A stretch of DNA of 64,000 nt from JAEUWI01 sp942492815 (GTDB lineage: Bacteria > Hydrogenedentota > Hydrogenedentia > Hydrogenedentales > JAEUWI01). The notes under the pieces were generated by a model. It was given only the letters and a program-made list of their open reading frames with translations. It made no database searches and was not told the origin of the DNA. This document shows positions 43,405 to 54,265 of the stretch, in pieces. The stretch is taken from positions 2,294,001-2,358,000 of the forward strand of contig OW818658.1 in NCBI GenBank assembly GCA_942492815.1. The letters are read 5' to 3'. Both the position numbers and the translations under genes were made by a program. How positions within the stretch are numbered: the first letter of the stretch is position 1; the number at the start of each line of letters is the position of its first letter.

Positions 43405-46400
43405 GCGATGCAACGGTGAGAAACGTAGCTGGTCTTATGGACGCGGAAATCACCAAGCTATCAACTATCAACTATCAACTATCAACTACCTACACGCCCT
43501 TGTGGTGCAAGAGCGTCTACTCCTTCCTTGAAGGGGCGAGCCACCCCGACGAGCTTGTGGAGGAGGCGCACCGCCTGGGCCTGCGCTCTCTGGCGCTCAC
43601 GGATCGCGATGGGGTCTATGGCCTTGTCCGCGCCCACAAGCGCGCGCAGGAGCTGGGCGTGCACCTCATCGCGGGCGCGGAGATCACCCTCGACGACGCC
43701 TCGCGAATCATCCTCCTCGCCATGGATCGCGGGGGTTATGCGAACCTCTGCGGGCTCATCTCTACGGGACGTCTCCGCTCACCCAAGGGACAGAGCCAGG
43801 TGACGTGGACCGAGGTCTGCGAGCGTGCCGAGGGGCTCATCGCGCTGTGGGGCGGTGCGGGCAGTCGTATCATCGCGGAAGCGCCGCCGGGCAGGGAAGC
43901 CGATCTCCTGCGCGAGGCTTTTGGTGATCGCCTCTACGCCCTCCTCACGCGCCACCGCGAGGCCGCCGATGGACGCCGGGAGCACCGTCTCCGCGAGCGG
44001 GCGAAAGCCCTCGGACTGCCGCTCGTCGCGGGTATGGAAGTGCTCTACCACACGCCCACGCGAAGGCCCCTGCAGGATGTGCTTGCGTGTCTACGGCGCG
44101 GGGTCACCCTGGCCACGGCAGGCACGGTCATCCACCCGAACGACGAGCACAGCCTCCGCGCGCCGAGGGGCTTTTCCGATCTCTATGCCGACGATCCCGA
44201 AGCGGTGGAAATGACCGTCGCCATCGCCGCGCGCTGCACTTTTTCCCTTGGCGAGATTCGTTACCGCTACCCCGTGGAGCGCCTGCCGGGCGACACGGAT
44301 CTCGCGCAACACCTGAACAACCTGACCTACGAAGGCGCCGCCGCCCGTTACCCGGAGGGCATCCCGACCGACGTGCGCGCCCAAGTGGACAAGGAGCTGG
44401 CGCTGATTCACGAGCTCCAGTTCGAGGGCTACTTCCTCACCATGTGGGAGATCGTCCAGTTCTGTCGGCGCGAACAGATCCTCTGCCAGGGCCGGGGCTC
44501 CGCCGCCAATTCCGCCGTCTGCTATTGCCTCGGCATCACCGCCGTCGATCCCGTGCGCATGGGGCTCCTCTTCGAGCGCTTCCTCTCCCGCGAGCGCAAT
44601 GAGCCGCCCGACATCGACCTGGACATCGAACACAGTCGTCGCGAGGAAGCGATCCAGCACGTCTACCAGCACTATGGCCGCACGCACGCCGCCATGGTGG
44701 CCAATTTCATCCGCTACCGCGCCCGCTCCGCCGTTCGCGACGTGGGCAAGGTCCTCGGCCTGCCCGAGACGGCTCTGGAGCGCCTCGCGCGGCTCCTCTC
44801 GCACCATGACTTCCCCACGGAAGACACCCTGCGCGCGGCGGGTCTGGATCCGGCCAACCCCGTCCACGGACACCTCCTCCGCCTCACCCAGGAGATCGAG
44901 GACGTGCCCCGCCACCTCTCCATCCACCCCGGCGGCTTTTTGCTCGGCCACGAGCCCGTGAGCACCCTCGTGCCCATCGAAAACGGCGCCATGGCCGATC
45001 GCACCGTCATCCAGTGGGACAAGGACGACATCGAGGAGCTCGGCCTCTTCAAGGTGGACCTCCTCGGCCTCGGCGCGCTCAACGTGGTACACCGCGCCTT
45101 CGATTTGATCGAGCAACACACGGGCGAGACCTGGACTCTCGCCACGATCCCGCCGGACGATGCCGCGACCTTCGCCCAGATTCAGCAGGGCGACACCGTG
45201 GGCGTTTTCCAGATCGAGAGCCGCGCCCAGATGGCCATGCTGCCGCGCCTGCGCCCGAAGAACTACTACGACCTCGTGATCGAAGTCAGCATCGTCCGGC
45301 CCGGCCCCATCACCGGCGGCATGGTGCACCCCTATCTGCGGCGACGCAACGGCGAAGAGCCCGTGACCTATCCCCACGCCTGCCTGGAGCCCGTGCTGAA
45401 GAAGACCCTCGGCATTCCGCTCTTCCAGGAGCAGGTCATGCAGCTCGCCATGGTCGCCGCCGACTACACCCCCGGCGAGGCCGACCAGCTCCGGCGCGAC
45501 ATGGCCGCGTGGAAGAAGAGCGGACGTATCCTGCGCCACCGCGATCGCTTGATCTCGCGCATGATGAAAAAAGGCATCGCCCGGGAGTTTGCCGAGCGCG
45601 TCTTTGAGCAGATCCAGGGCTTCGGCGAATACGGCTTCCCCGAGAGTCACGCCGCGAGCTTCGCCCTCATCGCCTACGCCACCGCCTGGCTCAAGCAACA
45701 CCATCCGGCGGCCTTCCTCACCGCGCTCCTCAACGCCCAGCCCATGGGCTTCTACAGCCCTGCCACGCTCGTCGAAGACGCCAAGCGCCACGACGTCGAA
45801 GTGCGACCCATCGACATCCGCTATAGCGACTGGGACTGCACGCTGGAGGGGGTGTATGAAAAAGAATGTGGCACAGCCGTCCCGGCTGTGATTGGATCGA
45901 ACGAGAAAACACCCGCTCCATCAGCACCAACTCCGATACGTTCACTGTCCACAATTCATAATTCACAATTCATAATTCATAATTCCCCATTCGCTACGCG
46001 AATGGGCTTCCGCTTCATCAAAGGCCTCCAGGAATCCGAAGCCAGCCGCATCATCGCCGCGCGGGCCGAGGCCCCCTTCACCTCCCTCGACGATCTCGCT
46101 CGCCGCGCGCGCCTGCCCCACGGCAGCCTCGTGCGCCTCGCCGAGGCCGGGGCCCTCGCGGCCTTTCGCGACGACCGCCGCAGCGCCCTCTGGTCGGCCC
46201 TCGGCCTTGACCGCGATCTCCACGCGGACCTCGACCTGGCCACGCCCGAGCCCGAGGCGAACCTCGATCCCCTCACACGCGCCGAAGCCATCCACTGGGA
46301 CTACGCCTACACCAGCCACAGCACCCACGGCCACCCCATCGCGCCCTACCGCGAGGCCCTCGCGCAACAGGGCCTCCCCGATGCCGCCCGCGTCGCCGCC

Positions 46401-46694
46401 ATGAAAAATGGCACCCGCACCCGCTACGCCGGCCTCGTCATCTGCCGCCAGCGCCCCGGCACCGCCGCCGGCGTCGTCTTCATGACCCTCGAAGACGAAA
46501 CCGGCCTCGTCAACCTCGTCGTCTGGGAACGGGTCTACAAGCAACACCGAACGTTGGTTAAGACGCAGTCCTTCATCGGCGTCACGGGGAAATTGCAGGT
46601 ACAGTCCGGCGTCACGCACCTGGTGGCGGAAGAGTTGTGGATACCCGAGACCAGACTGACGACGGAGGAGACGAAGAGCCGGGATTTTCATTGA
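43401..46694 (+). CDS. dnaE2: Error-prone DNA polymerase DnaE2 (ImuC)
   Basis: This 1097-residue C-family polymerase carries out error-prone synthesis past lesions. The PHP domain starts near residue 33 (YSFLEGASHPDELVEEAHRLGL). Polymerase motifs include GRGSAANSAVCYCLGI, the catalytic PDIDLDIEHSRREE region and FKVDLLGLGALNV, with VGVFQIESRAQMAMLPRLRP and GFPESHAASFALIAYA. An OB fold lies at the C-terminus (TRYAGLVICRQRPGTA). Two oddities are a CTATCAA heptamer array coding for residues 20-28 and an insert of about 50 residues near 818-866 containing AATTCAT heptamers and an AVPAV-coding palindrome. The frame stays open through both. Confidence 0.93.
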   Translation: MSDATVRNVAGLMDAEITKLSTINYQLSTTYTPLWCKSVYSFLEGASHPDELVEEAHRLGLRSLALTDRDGVYGLVRAHKRAQELGVHLIAGAEITLDDASRIILLAMDRGGYANLCGLISTGRLRSPKGQSQVTWTEVCERAEGLIALWGGAGSRIIAEAPPGREADLLREAFGDRLYALLTRHREAADGRREHRLRERAKALGLPLVAGMEVLYHTPTRRPLQDVLACLRRGVTLATAGTVIHPNDEHSLRAPRGFSDLYADDPEAVEMTVAIAARCTFSLGEIRYRYPVERLPGDTDLAQHLNNLTYEGAAARYPEGIPTDVRAQVDKELALIHELQFEGYFLTMWEIVQFCRREQILCQGRGSAANSAVCYCLGITAVDPVRMGLLFERFLSRERNEPPDIDLDIEHSRREEAIQHVYQHYGRTHAAMVANFIRYRARSAVRDVGKVLGLPETALERLARLLSHHDFPTEDTLRAAGLDPANPVHGHLLRLTQEIEDVPRHLSIHPGGFLLGHEPVSTLVPIENGAMADRTVIQWDKDDIEELGLFKVDLLGLGALNVVHRAFDLIEQHTGETWTLATIPPDDAATFAQIQQGDTVGVFQIESRAQMAMLPRLRPKNYYDLVIEVSIVRPGPITGGMVHPYLRRRNGEEPVTYPHACLEPVLKKTLGIPLFQEQVMQLAMVAADYTPGEADQLRRDMAAWKKSGRILRHRDRLISRMMKKGIAREFAERVFEQIQGFGEYGFPESHAASFALIAYATAWLKQHHPAAFLTALLNAQPMGFYSPATLVEDAKRHDVEVRPIDIRYSDWDCTLEGVYEKECGTAVPAVIGSNEKTPAPSAPTPIRSLSTIHNSQFIIHNSPFATRMGFRFIKGLQESEASRIIAARAEAPFTSLDDLARRARLPHGSLVRLAEAGALAAFRDDRRSALWSALGLDRDLHADLDLATPEPEANLDPLTRAEAIHWDYAYTSHSTHGHPIAPYREALAQQGLPDAARVAAMKNGTRTRYAGLVICRQRPGTAAGVVFMTLEDETGLVNLVVWERVYKQHRTLVKTQSFIGVTGKLQVQSGVTHLVAEELWIPETRLTTEETKSRDFH
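43458..43485 (+). repeat. Heptamer tandem repeat CTATCAA x4 in the dnaE2 5' end
   Basis: Four exact CTATCAA units run from 43458 to 43485, with a partial fifth. They encode LSTINYQLST between the start codon and the PHP domain. Confidence 0.92.
45852..46000 (+). other. Repeat-derived in-frame insert inside dnaE2
   Basis: Between the conserved DWDCTLEG and GFRFIKGL blocks, which are close together in DnaE2 proteins, this gene has about 50 extra residues. The DNA is built from a CACAGCCGTCCCGGCTGTG palindrome (45870-45890 region), a low-complexity stretch and the heptamer array at 45953-45987. Length is a multiple of three, so the gene stays in frame. Confidence 0.65.
45953..45987 (+). repeat. 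Heptamer tandem repeat AATTCAY x5 inside dnaE2
   Basis: Units AATTCAT, AATTCAC, AATTCAT, AATTCAT and AATTCCC follow each other without gaps. They code for IHNSQFIIHNSP inside the polymerase insert. Confidence 0.92.
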
Positions 46695-46857
46695 TAAGTG
46701 GCGCAAAAAAAACGAAACGCTGGTCTGCATGGCAGATCGCGACAACAGGAAGACAGAGGTACGGCTGCAACGTGAGAAATTCCAGCGGACGTAACCGCAT
46801 AAAACCGGGTCAAAGCCACAAGGCGAAGGAGAACAGGTAGAAAGAACCCTCTGTGTC

Positions 46858-46956
46858 TTACTTGTACTTCGCGTGTCCCGTGACGGCCAGGAGCACCACC
46901 AGGCTCAGGCCCAGCAGGAATATTCCCCCCAGATGCTCGCGGACACCAGCCGCCAT
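46858..46956 (-). CDS. Possible 32-residue membrane peptide or gene fragment
   Basis: A minus-strand frame from ATG 46956 to TAA 46858 encodes 32 residues with one clear membrane segment (GGIFLLGLSLVVLLAVTG) and a basic HAKYK end. It may be a true micro-protein or the tail of a gene cut at the junction with the truncated HD paralogue. No Shine-Dalgarno sequence was identified. Confidence 0.3.
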   Translation of the reverse strand: MAAGVREHLGGIFLLGLSLVVLLAVTGHAKYK

Positions 46957-46999
46957 TCCGGACCTCGAACACGTACAGCCCGGGACGCCACTGACCACC

Positions 47000-47299
47000 G
47001 CTCTCCTCCACGACGTGGTGGAGGATTCTCCCTGGACCCTCGACGTACTGCGCGCCGAGGGGTTCTCTGAAGAAGTTGTGGCCGCGGTAGATGGCCTTAC
47101 GCGCCGCGAGGGCGAGACGTACGACGACTTTATCGCGCGCGGTGTTTCCAATCTCCTCGCGCGCCGGGTGAAGCTGGCCGACATCGAGGACAATATGGAT
47201 CTGCGTCGCCTGGGCAATATCGGGGAAAAGGACCTGGAGCGTTTGCAGCGCTACCAGCGCGCCCGGCGGGTGATCCTGGAGGTGATGGGGGAGTCGTAA
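47000..47299 (+). pseudogene. Truncated HD-domain (p)ppGpp hydrolase paralogue
   Basis: From ALLHDVVEDSPWTLD to the stop, this frame is closely similar to the gene at 38883-39320 (KLADIEDNMDLRRL, DLERLQRYQRARRVILEVMGE). The first about 45 residues, including the conserved HP motif, are missing and are replaced by unrelated sequence. Without that histidine the metal site is incomplete, so it is probably a 5'-truncated duplicate. Confidence 0.8.
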
Positions 47300-47363
47300 C
47301 AAGCAAACCAATAGAAGCAACGCCAATCAGACAATGCCAACCGAGTCCATTGGCGGGATTGCG

Positions 47364-47393
47364 CAAGCTGGGAGCGCCGGCGCTCCCAACTTG
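47364..47393. repeat. Palindrome GGGAGCGCCGGCGCTCCC with CAAG/CTTG arms
   Basis: Bases 47364-47393 form a near-perfect inverted repeat centred on GCC/GGC, followed by TTTAT. It may act as a terminator for the remnant gene or be a dispersed palindrome. Confidence 0.6.
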
Positions 47394-47577
47394 TTTATGT
47401 TGTATGCGGTTTACCCGTTTGCTGGTAATGGTTGCGAAACAAGCAGGATCGGCTAGGCCGAATGAACTCAACCAATTACGCAAAAAGGCGAAATACCAAC
47501 AACATTGATCTAGTGGACGCCGCCGGGTATGATTGAATCGAAATCTACGTCAACCGCGATTACTAGGGGAGATCGAA

Positions 47578-48159
47578 ATGGCCACCAAGTCTTTACCAGA
47601 GATTGTAAATGAGTTTTACAAATTGCTCGATCCACTTGACACCGAGGACCGACAGCGGGTCATCACGTCGGTGATGGCCCTCTTTGGTGAAGTAGCCATG
47701 CCGAGCAACAAGCTGTCTCATGGCAGCGTCGAGAATCACGACGAGGACGGCGACGGTCCTGACGGAAGCACTTTCACGGCGACTCTCGGCAAAAACGCAA
47801 AGCGATGGTTGAACCAATACGGTGTGACTGCAGAGATGTTGGAAGAGGTCTTTCATCGAGATAACGGGAAGATAGCAATCATCGCTTCCAAGGTGCCCGG
47901 CGAATCAATGAGAGACAAGGCGAAGTACTGCTACCTGCTCGCAGGTATTAGATTCCTACTTGAAAAGGACGAGGCAAAGTTCGACGATGCTATCGCAATC
48001 GAGGTATGCACGCACTACGGGTGCTACAACAGCCCGAACCACAATAGGACCCGTAAAGACCTTGGTAGCCTTGCAACCGGTAACAAGAAAAACGGATTCA
48101 CTCTCCCGGCACCGGGGCTAAGAGCAGCAGCCGATTTGATTAAAGAGATGACGGCGTAA
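47578..48159 (+). CDS. Uncharacterised protein with helix-turn-helix-like C-terminus, first gene of a two-gene module
   Basis: This 193-residue protein is not recognised. ATG 47578 follows AGGGGAGA. The first 45 residues are helical (LPEIVNEFYKLLDPLDTEDRQRVI) and a Gly/Asp/His-rich linker follows (about 46-62). The C-terminal domain (about 70-190) contains KAKYCYLLAGIRFLL and ends in NGFTLPAPGLRAAADLIKEM. That pattern resembles the wing and last helix of winged helix-turn-helix proteins. It is followed 21 bases later by a HEPN-like gene with an N-terminus of similar style. Base composition is visibly lower in GC than the flanks, suggesting horizontal gain. A regulatory or antitoxin-like role is inference. 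Confidence 0.6.
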   Translation: MATKSLPEIVNEFYKLLDPLDTEDRQRVITSVMALFGEVAMPSNKLSHGSVENHDEDGDGPDGSTFTATLGKNAKRWLNQYGVTAEMLEEVFHRDNGKIAIIASKVPGESMRDKAKYCYLLAGIRFLLEKDEAKFDDAIAIEVCTHYGCYNSPNHNRTRKDLGSLATGNKKNGFTLPAPGLRAAADLIKEMTA

Positions 48160-48180
48160 TCGTGATACGGGAGTGGATAT

Positions 48181-48909
48181 ATGCTACCAGAAAACGCCCT
48201 GAAGGATTTGCTTTCCCAGAAGAAGCTGACTGACAAAAACAAGACATTACTCTGCCTTGCAGTCGAACCCATCGTGGCTCGTCAAATTAAGGATATAAAG
48301 CTCATCGCATACAGCGCGGGATGGCGTAAATCGAAAAACTTGAACTTATCCGCAATTTTACGTAACGCAGGAGGAATGGCTGTACGCACGGGTAACGGAT
48401 GGGAGCTGACCTCCAATGGCCAGCAACATGTGGCCAAGCTGGCTGGCCCGTTGATGAACTCTCCAGTTGTGATGGTTGCCTCATCGCTTAGGTCCCATCT
48501 ATTGACAATTGTTGACCCGGACACTCAATCTTTTGTCGAAGAAGCAATTGTATGTTTTGAGGCACGGCAGTATCGAGCGGCGGTCGTCTTGGCTTGGGTC
48601 GGTGCGGTGTCCGTGCTGCAAACATACACAGTCAACAACAAACTAAATGACTTCAACGTCGAAGCCCAGAAACGTGACGCAAAGTGGAAGCCTGCCAAGA
48701 ATACCGATGATATTGGCCTTATGAAGGAAGACATATTTTTAGACATTCTGCAGGCTATCTCAGTTCTAGGGAAGAATACCAAGCAAGAGCTGAAGAAAGC
48801 CCTCACGCTACGAAACGGCTGCGGGCATCCGAACTCACTGAAGTTGGCGGAACATAAGGCGTCTGCCCACATCGAAGATCTAGTACTGAACGTCTTCGCC
48901 CAGTACTAA
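48181..48909 (+). CDS. wHTH plus HEPN-like domain protein, second gene of a two-gene module
   Basis: This 242-residue protein appears to have a winged helix-turn-helix-like N-terminus (about residues 35-85; GWRKSKNLNLSAILRNAGG then TGNGWELTSNGQQHV). A helical C-terminal domain covers about 110-242. RNGCGH at 211-216 fits the R-X4-H signature of HEPN ribonuclease domains, and FVEEAIVCFEARQYRAAVVLAWVGA resembles the first HEPN helices. HEPN proteins are frequent in toxin-antitoxin and phage-defence systems. The gene shares the lower GC content of its upstream partner and probably its transcript. Assignment is by motif only. Confidence 0.6.
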   Translation: MLPENALKDLLSQKKLTDKNKTLLCLAVEPIVARQIKDIKLIAYSAGWRKSKNLNLSAILRNAGGMAVRTGNGWELTSNGQQHVAKLAGPLMNSPVVMVASSLRSHLLTIVDPDTQSFVEEAIVCFEARQYRAAVVLAWVGAVSVLQTYTVNNKLNDFNVEAQKRDAKWKPAKNTDDIGLMKEDIFLDILQAISVLGKNTKQELKKALTLRNGCGHPNSLKLAEHKASAHIEDLVLNVFAQY

Positions 48910-49425
48910 ACGCAATACACAACCCCGCCACGCAGCCGAGAAATCTCCCGTAGTCATTAGCCTGTCATCGATTATACGGCCTCTCCCCATACCCACAGAC
49001 TAGCCGTCGCGCAAATCACATTCAAAGGCGCCCTAGAAGCTCGTCTCCAAGCTATGGTCTCATCCCGATCATAGATAGTACAGGGCAAAGTGGCCATTCA
49101 CTGATGGGCGGCAGGTCACTATTCATGTTTTCTCCGCCAGCCGCCCTGTCCTGCACCCACATGCACCCATGGACACGGACGAAGGACGAGGATATGGACA
49201 TGACCAAGCATCTTTACCTACGCAACCTCCCAAATGTAACGCTCGGCACTCCTCATCGCGTGACACCCGAGTTCAGGCGCATTGCCATCGAGACGCTTAT
49301 CGAGCCGCTTGACCTCTGCGGAGTTACAAGAGGGACGAAAAGGTGAAGGTCACACTCGCCATCATCTCAACGCTGCTTCTCGCAGGCCAACGGTGCAAGA
49401 CGGTCGCCGAAAGTCGAGACCCACA
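48910..49425. other. Gap of 516 bp with possible small frames
   Basis: No established gene is seen. A 50-codon frame (49194-49346, MDMTKHLYLRNLPNVTLG..., preceded by GACGAGG) overlaps by four bases (GTGA) a second frame at 49343. The second begins with a signal-peptide-like MKVTLAIISTLLLAG but runs into the lon 3' end on the other strand. Both could be small genes or remnants; support is weak. Confidence 0.3.
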
Positions 49426-51792
<2,367 letters not shown>

Positions 51793-51961
51793 AAACCTTG
51801 CAGTCGGAAATACGGCGCCGGACCAGCGGAGGAAACGCCCCCGCCGCCCGCGGCCGTTGCGTTATAGTGTACATTGGCTATGCACACGTGCTAAGTATAG
51901 CCTGCGGCTTCCATGGGCGCAAAGGTGGACGCCGCTCAACTATATTCAGGAGTACCCCATT

Positions 51962-54139
51962 ATGAAGTCCTTTCGCCCCGTCTTCGGGGGCATCCTCGCC
52001 CTCGCCGCCCTCAGCGTCCCCGCAGAAGACCGCACCTCCTTCCAAACCGCCGGCCCCTACGATCCCGCCGTCGACATCGCCTCCGACCAGGTCATGGTCT
52101 ACGGGGTCAACGAGACCTTTGCCGCCCGCCTTCAGAGCTGGAAGGAGCAGGGCTATCGCCCGGGCTTCATGACCGGCATCTCCTGGGGCGGTTACGACGC
52201 CTACTACGGCGCGGATGAGAAGCGCGTCGTGGAAGAAGTCCAGACGGACGCTTCCGGCAAACGTTTCATGCACGGCGACAGCACGACGGTGGGCTACAAC
52301 GTGCCCACGCCCGCCTACCTGGACTTCCTGAAGGAATACCTTAACCCCGCCATTGACGCGGGTATCGATTCCTTCTACCTGGAAGAGCCGGAGTACTGGG
52401 CCAACACCGGCTGGAGCGAAGGTTTCAAGCGCGCCTGGCAAGATTACTACGGCACCCCCTGGCTCGCGCCCGACAGCAGCGTCGAGGCCCAGTTCAAGGC
52501 CAGCCGGCTGAAGTACGAGTTGTACTTCAACGCTCTGAGCGAAGTCTTCCGCCACATCAAGGACCGCGCCGCAGCCCAGGGTCGTCAGGCGAAGTGTTAC
52601 GTGCCCACCCACAGCCTCGTGAGCTATGCCCAATGGCGCATCGTCAGTCCCGAGTCCCATCTGATGGATCTGGACATTGCCGATGGCTATATCGCCCAGG
52701 TCTGGACCGGCACCGCCCGCACCCCCAACCGCTACCAGGGCGTGCGCAAGGAGCGCACCTTCGAAGGCGCCTTCCTGGAATATGGCCAGATGCTCAGCAT
52801 GGTTCGACCCACAGGGAGAACCGTCTGGTTCCTCGCCGACCCGGTGGAGGACGACCCGCGTCACACCTGGACCGACTATGAGTACAACTACAAGCTCACC
52901 CTCGTCGCCTCGCTCCTCTGGCCCGAGGTGGACCAGTTTGAGGTCATGCCCTGGCCGGATCGCATCTTCAAGGGCCAGTATGCCCTGGTGGACGGTGGAA
53001 CCGAGCGCGCGGGCATCTCCCCCGAGTATGCCACCCAGTTGTTGGCCGCCATCAACGCCCTCAACGATATGAAACAGGCCGACTATGAATTCGATACCGG
53101 CACCCGGGGCATTGGGGTCGTCGTATCCGACACCCTCATGTTTCAGCGGGCCAACCCATCCCCGAGTGACCCCGATCTAGCGCCAGTCCATGCCCTGGCG
53201 CTGCCGCTGCTGAAGCACGGCGTGCCCATTGAGCCCGTCCAGTTGGAAAACGTACTCGTTCCCGCCACGCTCAAGCCCTATCAGGTCCTCCTCATGACCT
53301 ATGAAGGACAAAAGCCCCTCCGGCCCGAATACCACGACGCCCTGGCCCAGTGGGTGCGGGCGGGAGGCGCCCTCATTCTGGTGGGCGACGGCAGCGATCC
53401 CTACCACGCGGTGCCCGAATGGTGGAACGAAAAGGGCACCAAAACCGCCAATCCTTATCAGGACCTCCTCGCCCGGCTCGGTGCCGGTGACGAATGCCGT
53501 TCTCGTTTTCTTTCCGTCGACAAAGGCTTTATTCGCCTCTTGGCGGAAGATCCCGCAGCCATCCAGAAGGACACCGAAGGGGCTAATCGCATCCGCGCGC
53601 TGGTGCGGGAAGCGTTGACGGCCCAGGGCAGCACCCTGAATACGCAGAATTACCTCCACCTCCGACGTGGACCCTACGTCGTCGCCATGGGCCTTGATGA
53701 AAGCGTCGATAGGGCGCCTCGGGAGCTTGAGGGTCCCTTCGTTGACCTCTTCGACCCCAGCCTCGCGGTCAAAGAAAACAAGACCCTCACTCCCGGCACC
53801 CCGGCACTGCTGTACAACCTTCCCTGGGCCGAAGAGCACCTCGCCACGCCCGGCGTGGCCGCCGCCTCCACCCGAGTCCGCGACATGGTGTCCGATGCCC
53901 ATGGCCTCTCGTTCAGCACCCGTGGCCCGGCTAACACCCCCTGTGTCGTGGTGTTACGCATGTCGGAAGCGCCCGGCGCGGTAACAAGCGACCCGCCGGT
54001 CACCATAGAAAGCGCCTGGGACCCGGAGCATTCCCTGCTGCGCCTTTCCTTCCAGAATGAGGCCCGATCAATAAGAGTGGCAGTGTCCTTCCGCGATAGG
54101 TTAGGATCAGGGACTGCGGGCTCGGAGAGCCGCCAATAA
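51962..54139 (+). CDS. Secreted glycoside-hydrolase-like protein of unknown specificity
   Basis: This 725-residue protein starts at ATG 51962 after CAGGAG, with a signal peptide (FGGILALAALSVPAED). Residues about 40-380 look like a TIM-barrel (GYRPGFMTGISWGGYDAYYG, GIDSFYLEEPEYW, FNALSEVFRHIKDRAAAQG). Residues about 400-560 resemble the class-1 glutamine-amidotransferase-like trimerisation domain of family 42-type beta-galactosidases (GIGVVVSDTLMF, PYQVLLMTYEGQKPL, WVRAGGALILVGDG). A beta-rich C-terminus follows. EEPEYW could hold a catalytic acid. Role: probably breakdown of extracellular glycans; substrate unknown. The open frame before 51962 is an artefact of GC content. Confidence 0.65.
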   Translation: MKSFRPVFGGILALAALSVPAEDRTSFQTAGPYDPAVDIASDQVMVYGVNETFAARLQSWKEQGYRPGFMTGISWGGYDAYYGADEKRVVEEVQTDASGKRFMHGDSTTVGYNVPTPAYLDFLKEYLNPAIDAGIDSFYLEEPEYWANTGWSEGFKRAWQDYYGTPWLAPDSSVEAQFKASRLKYELYFNALSEVFRHIKDRAAAQGRQAKCYVPTHSLVSYAQWRIVSPESHLMDLDIADGYIAQVWTGTARTPNRYQGVRKERTFEGAFLEYGQMLSMVRPTGRTVWFLADPVEDDPRHTWTDYEYNYKLTLVASLLWPEVDQFEVMPWPDRIFKGQYALVDGGTERAGISPEYATQLLAAINALNDMKQADYEFDTGTRGIGVVVSDTLMFQRANPSPSDPDLAPVHALALPLLKHGVPIEPVQLENVLVPATLKPYQVLLMTYEGQKPLRPEYHDALAQWVRAGGALILVGDGSDPYHAVPEWWNEKGTKTANPYQDLLARLGAGDECRSRFLSVDKGFIRLLAEDPAAIQKDTEGANRIRALVREALTAQGSTLNTQNYLHLRRGPYVVAMGLDESVDRAPRELEGPFVDLFDPSLAVKENKTLTPGTPALLYNLPWAEEHLATPGVAAASTRVRDMVSDAHGLSFSTRGPANTPCVVVLRMSEAPGAVTSDPPVTIESAWDPEHSLLRLSFQNEARSIRVAVSFRDRLGSGTAGSESRQ

Positions 54140-54265
54140 CCCATTGGCGCGCATCGCACAACGCAATACAACGCCGGACGATACCGGCACGAGGCACAGG
54201 CACATCCCATTGATGGCGCGGGGCATCCCCGTCCCATCCCGGTTACCCTGAAAACGGAGTGAGAA

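Noticed and set aside
44091..45791. 566-codon minus-strand frame inside dnaE2
   Set aside because: Fully antisense to conserved polymerase motifs and rich in residues typical of third-position shadows. No homology recognised.
45953..45987. CRISPR array
   Set aside because: Units are 7 bases long with no spacers and no cas genes in the window.
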